From Stappia sp. MMSF_3263 (GTDB lineage: Bacteria > Pseudomonadota > Alphaproteobacteria > Rhizobiales > Stappiaceae): a stretch of 64,000 nt of DNA. Below, piece after piece: positions 56,180 through 64,000 of the stretch. The translations under genes and the position numbers were made by a program. How positions within the stretch are numbered: position 1 is the stretch's first letter; the number at the start of each line of letters is the position of its first letter. The notes beneath the pieces were generated by a model that saw nothing but the letters and a program-made list of their open reading frames with translations, searched no databases and had not been told where the DNA came from. The DNA lies in assembly GCF_030733745.1 (NCBI RefSeq), contig NZ_JASHIK010000015.1:1-64000 (forward strand), in the 5' to 3' direction.

Positions 56180-56905
56180 ATGATTGCACGGCTGCTCTTT
56201 TGCATTGCCTTCGCCATGGCCGCGTCGGCACGTGCTGATCCCGCGCCTGACCTTGTCGGCAAGACGCTTTCCCAAATCAGCACGGAATTTCCTGACATGG
56301 ACTTCTCGCTCATCGTCCAGGAAGTGGAGTCCAGGGCCCCGAAGGGGCGCGTGTTTCTGCAGGTGCCGTCTGCCGGGGCGGAGATGGGAGAAGGCGCCAC
56401 GGTCTATTTGCGCCTATCGCAGGGGCAGATGATCCCCAAGGGACTTGAGGGGCGCAAGGCTGAGACGGTCATTGGTGAGCTTGAAGCGCGCGGCTTTGCC
56501 GTCGAGCGCACCTCTGCCCTCGTGCTCGGAATTCCAGAAGGCATTGTTGCCAAGGTGATCCCGTCGCAGGGAACATTCATCGACACCACGCAGGACGTTG
56601 TGTTCTTGCAGGTGTCCAACGATCGCGGGATCGAAATCCCCGATCTCGTCGGAATGCGAATTGGCCAGGCGCGCGACACGCTGGAGGCACTCGGGCTTCG
56701 CGGTGAACTCGTGAGCGAGCTCGATCTGCGGCAGATCGGCAGCATCTGTGAGGGGTTCACCCACTTCACTGCCGAAGTCACTGCCTCCAGCCCCGAACCG
56801 GGCAAGTTTCTTCTGCACGGTTCGACGGTCAGGCTCCAGGGCAAGAAGGTTGTCGCTTACACATGGCCGCCGGAGCCCTGCAGTCGGGATGGTATCCCGA
56901 TGTAG
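56180..56905 (+). CDS. Exported PASTA-repeat protein
   Basis: 241 residues. Signal peptide MIARLLFCIAFAMAASARA. Two to three PASTA modules follow: PDLVGKTLSQISTEFPDMDF, GLEGRKAETVIGELEARGF with VIPSQG, and IPDLVGMRIGQARDTLEALG with SSPEPGKFL. No kinase or transpeptidase domain, unlike usual PASTA proteins of Gram-positives; free periplasmic PASTA proteins are unusual. It is coupled to the 907-residue exported protein (2-base gap) and shares the PASTA theme with the giant protein at 29726-34906. It could be an immunity, chaperone or wall-binding partner. Confidence 0.82.
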   Translation: MIARLLFCIAFAMAASARADPAPDLVGKTLSQISTEFPDMDFSLIVQEVESRAPKGRVFLQVPSAGAEMGEGATVYLRLSQGQMIPKGLEGRKAETVIGELEARGFAVERTSALVLGIPEGIVAKVIPSQGTFIDTTQDVVFLQVSNDRGIEIPDLVGMRIGQARDTLEALGLRGELVSELDLRQIGSICEGFTHFTAEVTASSPEPGKFLLHGSTVRLQGKKVVAYTWPPEPCSRDGIPM

Positions 56906-57081
56906 GCACGCCGTGCGTTCAGCTCATGTCTGCCCTTGTTTCCGCCAGCTGAAACAGCCCAATGGGCAACGGCCCCCCTGTCAGGTCAACATCTTCAGCG
57001 TGTGCTCGATCGTGGTTTTGGCAGCTCCGTGTGCATGGCAGGTCCTGCCAGCGGGCAAGGGCGTGGTGGGGCGTTGCTGTG

Positions 57082-57393
57082 TCATGAGCGGCGTCCCCGT
57101 TTGCGCAGCGGTTTGGCCAGGTCGGCTTTCAGAACGTCGTCGATGGAGGAGAACGGGGCGTCTAGCGGTTCAAGCGCTCTCACAACCTCGTTCATGCCGC
57201 CAAGCACCATCAGCAGTTTGAGAAATGCCTCCAGCGAGATCACGCCCTTTTGCTCGAACTTGCGCAATGTCGACAGTGGCACGCCGGAGCGGGTGGCGAG
57301 ACCCTCTTGCGTCAGTTCCAGCGCAAGCCGCCGCGCTCGCATGTGATCGGCCAGTTTCCGTTGGGCCTGGGCGGGGGTGAAAAGCAACTCCAT
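57082..57393 (-). CDS. Orphan HipB-like XRE regulator
   Basis: 103 residues. HTH: LADHMRARRLALELTQEGLA, TRSGVPLSTLRKFEQKGVIS, followed by LEAFLKLLMVLGGMNEVVRA and a conserved basic tail (LAKPLRKRGRRS). Proteins of this exact type usually stand directly before a hipA gene, overlapping it by ATGA; the ATGA is present here (57082 region) but no HipA frame follows. It may be an antitoxin left behind, possibly buffering the other HipA toxins. Confidence 0.85.
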   Translation of the reverse strand: MELLFTPAQAQRKLADHMRARRLALELTQEGLATRSGVPLSTLRKFEQKGVISLEAFLKLLMVLGGMNEVVRALEPLDAPFSSIDDVLKADLAKPLRKRGRRS

Positions 57394-57519
57394 AAAGTCA
57401 GTATAGGGCTTCTGTGAGGGATTCTGACACTATAGGGGTAGTTTCGGAAGTTGGCGAGCCTTGGATCTCCCGGGCAGCTCACCAATGCAACGGAATTTCG
57501 GGCGATCCTGGCGCCGGTC

Positions 57520-58170
57520 TCAGCGTCCCCAATAGGGTGGGCGCCATCCGGCTTGCACTGCGTCGGCTTCGTTGCAAAACCAGCGCTCACCTTTGGCGAC
57601 CGTAATTTTGGTGCGGCTGTACCAGGGCGACCAGGGCGCGTGATAGATCCTACCATTGCTGGAAATATTGCCTTTGATGGGACAGCCGTCCGGCGCTTGC
57701 TGTTCGGCGACGTTCCACTTCTGGGCCCGATAGTCCCAAGGTGCCTGGCTCTGTGCCGCCCACACGCCAAGCCGTGCGGCTCGGGTCTGATCTTCAAGGG
57801 CGGCATAGTCCATCGCATAGCGACGGAAGGCCCAAGCATAGCCCTGCCGCACCATCTCGGCATTGATGTCCGTACCATCGGCATAGCAGACCGCCAGAGT
57901 CCGGCCATAGCCGTCGTCCTCGCGGGCCTCGCAGGCTACCGACGCGCCAAGGACGAGATCTTCCATCACCTCGACCGCCGCCTTGCCGCAAGCCCAGTTG
58001 GTGCCGCGCGCCGTCTTGCAGGACTGACCGACCTCCGGCGCGTCGATCCCGTGAAGGCGGTAGGTGATGCGATTGAGCTCGATTGTATCGCCGTCAATCA
58101 CGCGAATGTCGGCGGCAAGCGCCTGGCTTGAAGCGGTCAAGGCAATTGCCGCTGTAAAAAAGGTCTTCAT
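57520..58170 (-). CDS. Secreted staphylococcal-nuclease-like protein
   Basis: 216 residues. Signal peptide MKTFFTAAIALTASSQALAA. SNase-like domain: IRVIDGDTIELNRITYRLHG, IDAPEVGQSC, DDGYGRTLAVCYADG. The C-terminal extension holds CPIKGNISSNGRIYH and RWFCNEADAVQAGWRPP, a Cys-containing module common in conjugative-element nucleases. The start at 58170 gives the signal peptide. It belongs to the right-hand transfer gene set. Probably periplasmic. Confidence 0.88.
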   Translation of the reverse strand: MKTFFTAAIALTASSQALAADIRVIDGDTIELNRITYRLHGIDAPEVGQSCKTARGTNWACGKAAVEVMEDLVLGASVACEAREDDGYGRTLAVCYADGTDINAEMVRQGYAWAFRRYAMDYAALEDQTRAARLGVWAAQSQAPWDYRAQKWNVAEQQAPDGCPIKGNISSNGRIYHAPWSPWYSRTKITVAKGERWFCNEADAVQAGWRPPYWGR

Positions 58171-58738
58171 CTGGGTTCCTGAAACGCGGCGGTTGATCGT
58201 CGAACAGCCAAGTTTAGAAACGCGGTCCGCTGCCGTCAAAGGGCGAGGTCGTGTAGAGCGTCGGGCGTGCTGGCACGTTGGCTCCGGACTGGGCTCTTGC
58301 GTGATCCGACAGGCGGGGTGTGATTTCGGTCTTGTTGGCAGGGGCATTGCTGGCCTTCGGCCATGACTGGTCTGCAAGGGGTGGCCGGTGATGCGTGCCT
58401 GGCGCAGCCAAGCTCAAGTGAGGGAGATGCGGGGGCGCCATGCCGTTCCTTTCGGGCGCCTTGGTCGACGTGGCAACCATCCCTGCTGTGCCCTTTGGCG
58501 TAAATTCCGCGCCGCTCCGTTCAACCCGCGCTGCGCGGAAATGTCCCCGCCGGCCAAGGTGAGGGCACCTTGGGCCGGCTTCCTCGCGCCGCTTCGCTGC
58601 AAATTTCCGCGCCCGCGGGTCCTCCACTTCGTTACGGCCCTGCGCCTTGCGACAGGGTGAACCGCTGCGCCTATGCGGGCTTTCCGCTCAGGTCATCGCA
58701 GGGATGGTTCCTGCGACGAACAGGAAAGGACCACTGCA
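58171..58738. other. Intergenic, about 570 bp
   Basis: Between the divergent nuclease and DUF736 genes. High-GC short frames, no recognisable domain. It presumably holds both promoters. Confidence 0.5.
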
Positions 58739-59077
58739 ATGGCCATCGCTCTCGGCACTTTCATCGAGCAGACTGACGGTAGCTTCACCGGCATCATGAG
58801 GACCCTCAACGTCACGGCAAGCCTTGTCATCATTCCCGTGCCCAGACAGTCCCAGAATGCACCTGACTACCGCGTCTATGACGGCAACGGCCAGCATTGC
58901 GAGGTCGGCGCCGGGTGGAGTCAGACCGCCAAGACCAGTGGCGAGACCTATCTGAGCTTGAAGATTGCGGCGCCGGAATTTGGTCCCAATTGGCTGCGCG
59001 CCCGACTTGTCAAGGTCGAGGGTCCGCAAGAGGACAGTGCCAGCCACCTCATTCTTTGGGAGCCACGCGAGCGCTGA
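58739..59077 (+). CDS. DUF736 protein
   Basis: 112 residues, the DUF736 length. Conserved start MAIALGTFIEQTDGSFTGIM, then TLNVTASLVIIP, PDYRVYDG, EVGAGWSQTAKTSGETYLSL and FGPNWLRARLV. The ATG at 58739 has AAAGGACC upstream. DUF736 genes are markers of alphaproteobacterial plasmids and integrative conjugative elements; the biochemical role is unknown. Confidence 0.92.
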   Translation: MAIALGTFIEQTDGSFTGIMRTLNVTASLVIIPVPRQSQNAPDYRVYDGNGQHCEVGAGWSQTAKTSGETYLSLKIAAPEFGPNWLRARLVKVEGPQEDSASHLILWEPRER

Positions 59078-59396
59078 GGGCGCTTTGCTCGACCCCGTCG
59101 GGCTTTGTCCGGCGGGGTTCTGACTGGCAACCGCAGCGCTGCGCCTTCTCACGACAAGGCGCAAGTTCTTTCAGTTCCGACCATTGGCGTCGGCCTGGCA
59201 GGGGGGGGCAGCACGCGTGAGTGAGGTTCGCCTGTCTGAAAAGTGATGGCGGGACGGCATTTGGTTTTTAGGGTGCGCTGGGACCCATTGGGTGGGGGAT
59301 CGATTTTGCGCCCCTCACTGTTCGATCCTGAGCACTGGCGTTTTCTGCCGACATTCTTTGCCCGCCGTGTTGGGGGCAACGAGGAGGAGGCAGAGG

Positions 59397-59636
59397 ATGA
59401 ATGACCACAATTTGAGGGCCGCTGAAGCGCGCAAGGGATCGCCATTCTTGTCCACGCGCGAGGCGGCTTTTTACCTCGGTCTTTCCTTCCGCACGCTTGA
59501 AAAGATGCGCCTGACTGGTGTTGGTCCCCGTTTCCGCAAGCATGGCCGCCATGTGCGCTACCACATTGTCGATCTCGATCTGTGGTCGGAAAGCCATGGT
59601 CGTGCTGCAGGCTCGCCGGTGGGAGAGGGCGGATGA
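59397..59636 (+). CDS. AlpA/excisionase-like small HTH protein
   Basis: 79 residues with a MerR-type winged HTH: FLSTREAAFYLGLSFRTLEK, MRLTGVGPRFRKHGRHVRYH, DLDLWSE. GAGGAGGAGG precedes the ATG. It overlaps the next gene (ATGATGA at 59633-59639). In related elements such a gene stands at this place and may control transfer or replication genes. Confidence 0.85.
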   Translation: MNDHNLRAAEARKGSPFLSTREAAFYLGLSFRTLEKMRLTGVGPRFRKHGRHVRYHIVDLDLWSESHGRAAGSPVGEGG

Positions 59637-60769
59637 TGAGCCCTTCGCGCGTCCTCGTGCTGACGCTGGTGGCCGGTTTGGTTGTTGGCATCAGCGTGGT
59701 TGGCCAGCCTCAGCCATGGTTGGTCTGGAACCTGTCTGCCAGTGCGCCGATCGGTCTGTATCGGCTGACATCCGGGGAGCCTGGAGCTGGTGATTTCGCA
59801 TTGATTCGGCCAACAGGCTCGCTCGAGGCGCTGTTGGTCAGCCGAGGTTACTTGCCTGCAGGCGTGCCACTCATCAAACGGGTTGCGGCGGTCGCGGGAG
59901 ACAATGTGTGTGCGTTCAATCATGCCATCATCGTCAATGGTGACGTTCGGGCTGTGCAGCTGCAAAGTGATCGTGCAGGTCGCTCTTTGCCACGCTGGAG
60001 CGGTTGCGGCGTGCTTGTTGGAGGCGAGTATTTTCTGCTGGGAGAAAATGCTGCGCTGTCCTTTGACAGCCGCTATTTCGGGCCGGTGACGGGATCTGAT
60101 GTGATCGGCCGTCTCGTGCCGCTTTGGGTTTGGCGGGACAGCACGGATCGCGCTCAGGCGGGATCGCGGATTGTTGTTGGCGATGCCGGGCGCGATTTGC
60201 GCAGCCGTGTTGTTGATGGTTGGCTTTCGCGCATGGCGAGCCTTGCCGCTTTTGCCGCCCCGGCGGAGGCTGCTTCTTTCGACGGGCTTCGCGATCATGT
60301 CAAGGAAGCAGCTCAGCGGTTCGGGCTTCCCGAGAGCTGGATCACTGCGGTGATTGCGGCGGAAAGCAATGGTGATCCTGCTGCGGTTTCACCGAAGGGG
60401 GCGATGGGTTTGATGCAGCTCATGCCGGGAACCTGGCGTGAACTGCGTGATCGCCATGCCCTGCTGGATGATCCTTTCGATCCTCGTGCGAACATTCTTG
60501 CTGGTACGGCTTATCTGGCGATGATGCATGATCGCTTCGGATATCCGGCCCTGTTTGCGGCCTACAATGCCGGGCCAGGGCGTTATGCTGCGCATCTGCG
60601 GACTGGAAAACCGCTTCCTGCCGAGACCCGTGCTTATGTCAAGCGCATTGAACAGATGCTCGAGCCGGGGAGAGGTTCAGGCTTGGCACGGCCGAAGCGG
60701 CCTGTGTTGCCTGGCCAAAGTTCCAAGCTGCCGTCCCGCTGGCGCGACCTGTTCTTTCCCGTTCAGTGA
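59633..60769 (+). CDS. Fusion of TraF-type S26 peptidase and SLT transglycosylase
   Basis: 378 residues. N-terminal membrane segment (LVLTLVAGLVVGISVVG). TraF/S26 part to about residue 185: catalytic Ser in NLSASAPIGLYRL, catalytic Lys in VPLIKRVAAVAGD, and LGENAALSFDSRYFGPV. After a linker, an SLT domain (about 215-345): catalytic Glu in AVIAAESNGDPAAVSPKGAM, GLMQLMPGTW, ANILAGTAYLAMM, FAAYNAGPGRY. TraF matures the conjugative pilin and the transglycosylase opens the wall for the secretion channel; they are usually separate neighbouring genes. The fusion point shows no frameshift. Confidence 0.9.
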   Translation: MMSPSRVLVLTLVAGLVVGISVVGQPQPWLVWNLSASAPIGLYRLTSGEPGAGDFALIRPTGSLEALLVSRGYLPAGVPLIKRVAAVAGDNVCAFNHAIIVNGDVRAVQLQSDRAGRSLPRWSGCGVLVGGEYFLLGENAALSFDSRYFGPVTGSDVIGRLVPLWVWRDSTDRAQAGSRIVVGDAGRDLRSRVVDGWLSRMASLAAFAAPAEAASFDGLRDHVKEAAQRFGLPESWITAVIAAESNGDPAAVSPKGAMGLMQLMPGTWRELRDRHALLDDPFDPRANILAGTAYLAMMHDRFGYPALFAAYNAGPGRYAAHLRTGKPLPAETRAYVKRIEQMLEPGRGSGLARPKRPVLPGQSSKLPSRWRDLFFPVQ

Positions 60770-61830
60770 TGAAATCGCGGACCTGGGATCGATGCTGTTG
60801 TGCCAAAAGCTGGAGCCACTGGTGCTCTGCCTGTCATTGAGAACGGACGGCCGAGGGCGTGAAAACGGCTGTGTGCCGGTCCTGCAGATCTGTGCGGTTG
60901 CCTGTGTTCCTGTCGTGATCCTGATCTGATTTTTTGCCGGGATGATCGCGCTCCAAGGGCAGGAGGATGCGCATGGGTGGGTGTGATCTGCCTTGTCGCG
61001 CGACCTTCAAGGCGCTGTTGGCGCCCCTTGGATACGAGCCGAAACCCGGGCCGATCCAGGAAAGGATCGGCTTTCCATAGGGTGAGAGGAGCGGCCGGCA
61101 CGCCTACAGGCAAGAGCGCAAGCGCAACTGGCAGCCGACGACTGGTGGACCGACATCTGACGGCGAGGCGACATCTGACGGCAAGATAAAGCAGGCTGCG
61201 GATTTTGCTTGCCGCTCTGTTCAAAGTGCTGGTTTGGAAACGGTTATCAGGCCTGGACTTGGTGCCAGATTGGTTTTTAGATCAGTAGATGCGCCGTTTT
61301 CCGTATCTGATTGTTTATTTTTGGTTTTCTGCCTCTGCGGTGGGTGAGTGATATTTGCGTTACCGCAGTTGGAAGGGGCGTTCGCTTTCATCGATCCCTT
61401 GGTACGTCCAGTTGGATCTATGGCGCGCCGATACGCATCAACTGCAGTGTTGGAGCTTGTGGTGATCGGGCGGTTCCGGCTGGGGATTGCGGGAGGGCGC
61501 CCGTCTTGTCTGATCCGCCTTTTGGGGCTGACCTGCGGTGCGCCGCCTGGCTGCTGGGGGAACCGGAGCGCAGCCCGGCTGAGCTTTGCTGCTTGCCAGG
61601 TGAGGCTCGACAGCAGGTTCGCGCAAGCTGCCGTTGGTTTTCGCAGTGCTGAGGGGGATCGGCGCACTGTCGGCTTGGCTGCGAGGAGCGGTGGCAAGTT
61701 CGGGAGCATTGATCTGCTCGATACCTGATCCAGGCGGTTTTCAGCGCATCACTGCGTATGTGAAGGCCGTAAGCGATCAGGTGGCTTTGTGGGATCTTGT
61801 TGCTGGTCCTTTCATTGAGGAGCGGCATTC
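60770..61830. other. Intergenic, about 1.06 kb
   Basis: No convincing gene; frames on both strands are compositionally biased and lack domains. It contains a terminator-like hairpin (61050-61074) and a short direct repeat GACATCTGACGGC near 61144-61182. A DUF2840 gene, frequent here in relatives, was not found. Confidence 0.5.
61050..61074 (+). terminator. Terminator-like hairpin
   Basis: GCCGATCC-AGGAAA-GGATCGGC followed by TTTCC, 280 bases after the TraF-SLT gene. The stem is perfect over 8 bp; the T-run is short. Confidence 0.6.
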
Positions 61831-63858
61831 ATGTCCCCAGCCAGGCTTCTTGTCGGTCAGATCGCAAGTGTGTTTGCCATTGTCATTGTCGGCGTCTGGG
61901 GCGCGACGCAATGGTGTGCTGCCATGTTGGGTTATCAGGCTCAGCTCGGTGACCCATGGTTCGTCTTGTTCGACTGGCGGGTTTATGCGCCTTGGAAGCT
62001 GTTCGAGTGGTGGTATTTCTATGAGGCCTATGCGCCGCGGGTATTTGATCGGGCAGGACTTGTGGCGGCGGCGAGTGGCTTTATGGGCTGCGCGGTGGCC
62101 ATTGTCGGCTCGCTGTGGCGCGCCCGGCAAGGTGGCGCGGCCACGACCTTTGGTTCCTCGCGCTGGGCTGTTGGGGGCGAGATCCGTCGAGCGGGGCTGT
62201 TTCGTCCAGCCGGTGTGTTTCTTGGTCGGCTTGAGGGCCGGTATCTCCGTCATGACGGACCGGAACATGTGATGGCCTTTGCGCCGACGCGGTCGGGCAA
62301 GGGGGTGGGGCTTGTTGTGCCGACCCTTCTGAGTTGGACTGGCTCGGCGGTGATCCATGACATTAAGGGGGAAAACTGGCAGCTGACGGCTGGCTGGCGT
62401 TCGAGCTTTTCGCACTGTCTGTTGTTCAATCCGACGGATCCAAGGTCTGCCCGCTACAATCCCTTGCTGGAGGTTCGCAAGGGACGGGATGAAGTGCGTG
62501 ACGTTCAAAACATCGCCGACATTCTGGTGGACCCGGAAGGGGCTCTGGAGCGACGCAATCACTGGGAAAAGACCAGCCATGCGCTTTTGGTCGGCGCCAT
62601 CTTGCATGTGCTTTATGCCGAGGAGGAGAAGACACTTGCCCGGGTTGCCAATTTTCTCTCCGATCCGCGCCGTTCGTTTCCTGCAACGCTTTGGCGGATG
62701 ATGGTGACCAATCATCTTGGCTCCCCGGACGCGCCGAAGGTTCATCCTGTGGTGGCGTCTGCAGCGCGCGAGGTCTTGAACAAATCGGAAAACGAGCGCT
62801 CTGGCGTTCTGTCGACGGCCATGTCGTTTCTGGGTCTGTATCGGGACCCAACGGTTGCGGCTGCGACGTCGGCGTGTGACTGGCGCATTGCTGATCTGAT
62901 GGATGCAGAACATCCTGTTTCGCTTTACCTGGTTGTTCCTCCCTCCGACATTTCGCGCACCAAGCCGATGGTGCGTCTGGTTTTGAACCAGATCGGGCGG
63001 CGGCTGACCGAACGGCTGGAGGGTGATCCGAAAAGGCATCGCCGGCATCAACTGATCATGATGCTTGATGAGTTTCCGGCTTTGGGGCGGCTCGATTTCT
63101 TCGAAACGGCGCTTGCTTTCATGGCGGGGTATGGCATCCGAGCCTATCTGATTGCACAGAGCCTCAATCAGATTTCCAAGGCCTATGGCGAGAACAACGC
63201 CATTTTGGACAATTGCCACGTGCGCATTGCCTTTTCCTCAAATGACGAGCGAACGGCGAAGCGGATCTCCGATGCGTTGGGCACGGCGACGGAACTTCGG
63301 GTGCAGCGCAATTATGCGGGCCATCGGCTGGCGCCCTGGCTCTCACATCTCATGGTCAGTCGCCAGGAGTCGGCACGGCCGCTTCTGACACCTGGGGAAG
63401 TGATGCAATTGCCATGGACGGATGAGCTGGTGCTGGTTTCTGGCCTGCCACCGATCCGCGCCAAGAAGCTTCGATATTATGAGGATCGGAATTTCAGGCA
63501 GCGGGTTCTTCCGTGCCCGATCCTTTCAGACGAAGGCTACAGGGACACACCGGCTGCGCGCTGCGACGACTGGAGCGGTCAGGTGCGTGTTCCTGATGAT
63601 CGTTTGATGTCGCATGAGGACAATGGCGAGGGGCATGGCGGGTCGGTGGAAACTGATGGAGACCCTCATCTTGGCCAGAGGGATACAACGCAGTCCAGGC
63701 CGCAGGAGGCCAGACAGTTGACGTTTCCTGGTCTCGATTGGGCCGACGAGGCCGATGCCCTTGACACACCTGGCAAGGATTACGGGCCCCGACCTGCCAA
63801 AGTGTTTGGCGTCAATGAAGCGATGGGGCCCGAGCAGGACATCTTGGAAGGATTTTGA
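61831..63858 (+). CDS. traG: TraG/VirD4-type conjugative coupling protein
   Basis: 675 residues. N-terminal membrane segments (LLVGQIASVFAIVIVGVWGA and AAASGFMGCAVAIVGSLW). Walker A in FAPTRSGKGVGLVVPT near 150, then SAVIHDIKGENW; Walker B in LIMMLDEFPALGRLD near 410; C-terminal AYLIAQSLNQISKAYG, FSSNDERTAKRIS and VLVSGLPPIRAKKLRYYED. This hexameric ATPase links the relaxosome to the type IV channel. Its normal partner relaxase is at the other end of the window. Confidence 0.95.
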   Translation: MSPARLLVGQIASVFAIVIVGVWGATQWCAAMLGYQAQLGDPWFVLFDWRVYAPWKLFEWWYFYEAYAPRVFDRAGLVAAASGFMGCAVAIVGSLWRARQGGAATTFGSSRWAVGGEIRRAGLFRPAGVFLGRLEGRYLRHDGPEHVMAFAPTRSGKGVGLVVPTLLSWTGSAVIHDIKGENWQLTAGWRSSFSHCLLFNPTDPRSARYNPLLEVRKGRDEVRDVQNIADILVDPEGALERRNHWEKTSHALLVGAILHVLYAEEEKTLARVANFLSDPRRSFPATLWRMMVTNHLGSPDAPKVHPVVASAAREVLNKSENERSGVLSTAMSFLGLYRDPTVAAATSACDWRIADLMDAEHPVSLYLVVPPSDISRTKPMVRLVLNQIGRRLTERLEGDPKRHRRHQLIMMLDEFPALGRLDFFETALAFMAGYGIRAYLIAQSLNQISKAYGENNAILDNCHVRIAFSSNDERTAKRISDALGTATELRVQRNYAGHRLAPWLSHLMVSRQESARPLLTPGEVMQLPWTDELVLVSGLPPIRAKKLRYYEDRNFRQRVLPCPILSDEGYRDTPAARCDDWSGQVRVPDDRLMSHEDNGEGHGGSVETDGDPHLGQRDTTQSRPQEARQLTFPGLDWADEADALDTPGKDYGPRPAKVFGVNEAMGPEQDILEGF

Positions 63859-63910
63859 TGTGGTACCGTATTTGCGCTGAGAGGCTTGGTTTGACCTGCT
63901 GTTCGTTTCC

Positions 63911-64000
63911 CTAAGTTTGAAGCAATGCCTCGAACATGGCGCGTCGGTCAGCCAGCATCACGGCGGTTGCCTGGCCTTTCCGCCGGGCCTTGCGGGCGCG
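63911..64000 (-). CDS. Partial gene at window edge, unrecognised
   Basis: 29 C-terminal residues on the minus strand (RARKARRKGQATAVMLADRR ... stop at 63911), basic and helical. The start is outside the window. No family can be named. Confidence 0.4.
   Translation of the reverse strand, partial: RARKARRKGQATAVMLADRRAMFEALLQT

Noticed and set aside
61777-63219. 480-residue minus-strand frame
   Set aside because: Antisense to traG.

Overview
The window looks like a mobile or otherwise accessory stretch of a high-GC alphaproteobacterial genome (Rhizobiales/Rhodobacterales-like). This rests on the DUF736/DUF3363 relaxase/S26-TraF/TraG set typical of alphaproteobacterial conjugative elements, on TRAP and tripartite tricarboxylate transporters, and on an RTX-type secreted protein. 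No rRNA or tRNA gene was seen. Everything here was read by eye; no database search was run.

Layout. 1-1.2 kb: 3' end of an RTX-like repeat protein. 1.5-5.2 kb: MOBP relaxase, a candidate oriT and a membrane-anchored nuclease. 5.8-9.8 kb: an effector-only type I-C CRISPR-Cas operon (cas5-cas8c-cas7; no cas3, cas4, cas1 or cas2 in the window) followed by what looks like a decayed mini array. 9.9-13.4 kb: a broken hipA containing a complete IS66 element with an 8-bp target duplication. 13.5-18.5 kb: two further HipA modules, one with a clear operator, separated by IS5/IS21/IS3 fragments. 19-25 kb: a catabolic unit (amidase plus DctPQM TRAP transporter, RidA, LysR). 25.4-26 kb: IS and abiEi remnants. 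26.3-36 kb: a membrane HTH-YARHG protein and a family of exported proteins around a 1,726-residue PASTA-like exported giant. 36.6-45.1 kb: a two-gene operon encoding an AAA+ ATPase and a 2,130-residue SIR2-STAND-TPR protein, probably antiphage defence. 45.9-52.9 kb: TctCBA/AbrB transporter, GntR regulator, PrpF-like isomerase and PEP-mutase-family lyase. 53.4-56.9 kb: a second exported pair (907-residue coiled-coil protein with hydrophobic segments, plus a PASTA protein). 57-64 kb: orphan HipB-like regulator, secreted nuclease, DUF736, AlpA-like HTH, TraF-transglycosylase fusion and TraG coupling protein.

How it fits together. Conjugation genes at both ends (relaxase at about 1.5-3.6 kb, TraF/TraG at about 59.6-63.9 kb) bracket roughly 53 kb of cargo: immunity and toxin-antitoxin modules, two self-contained uptake-and-catabolism units, and two clusters of uncharacterised exported proteins. 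The strongest candidates for an undescribed system are the AAA+/SIR2-STAND-TPR operon, the exported giant with its flanking paralogues, the 907-residue protein/PASTA pair, and the nuclease-less type I-C complex.
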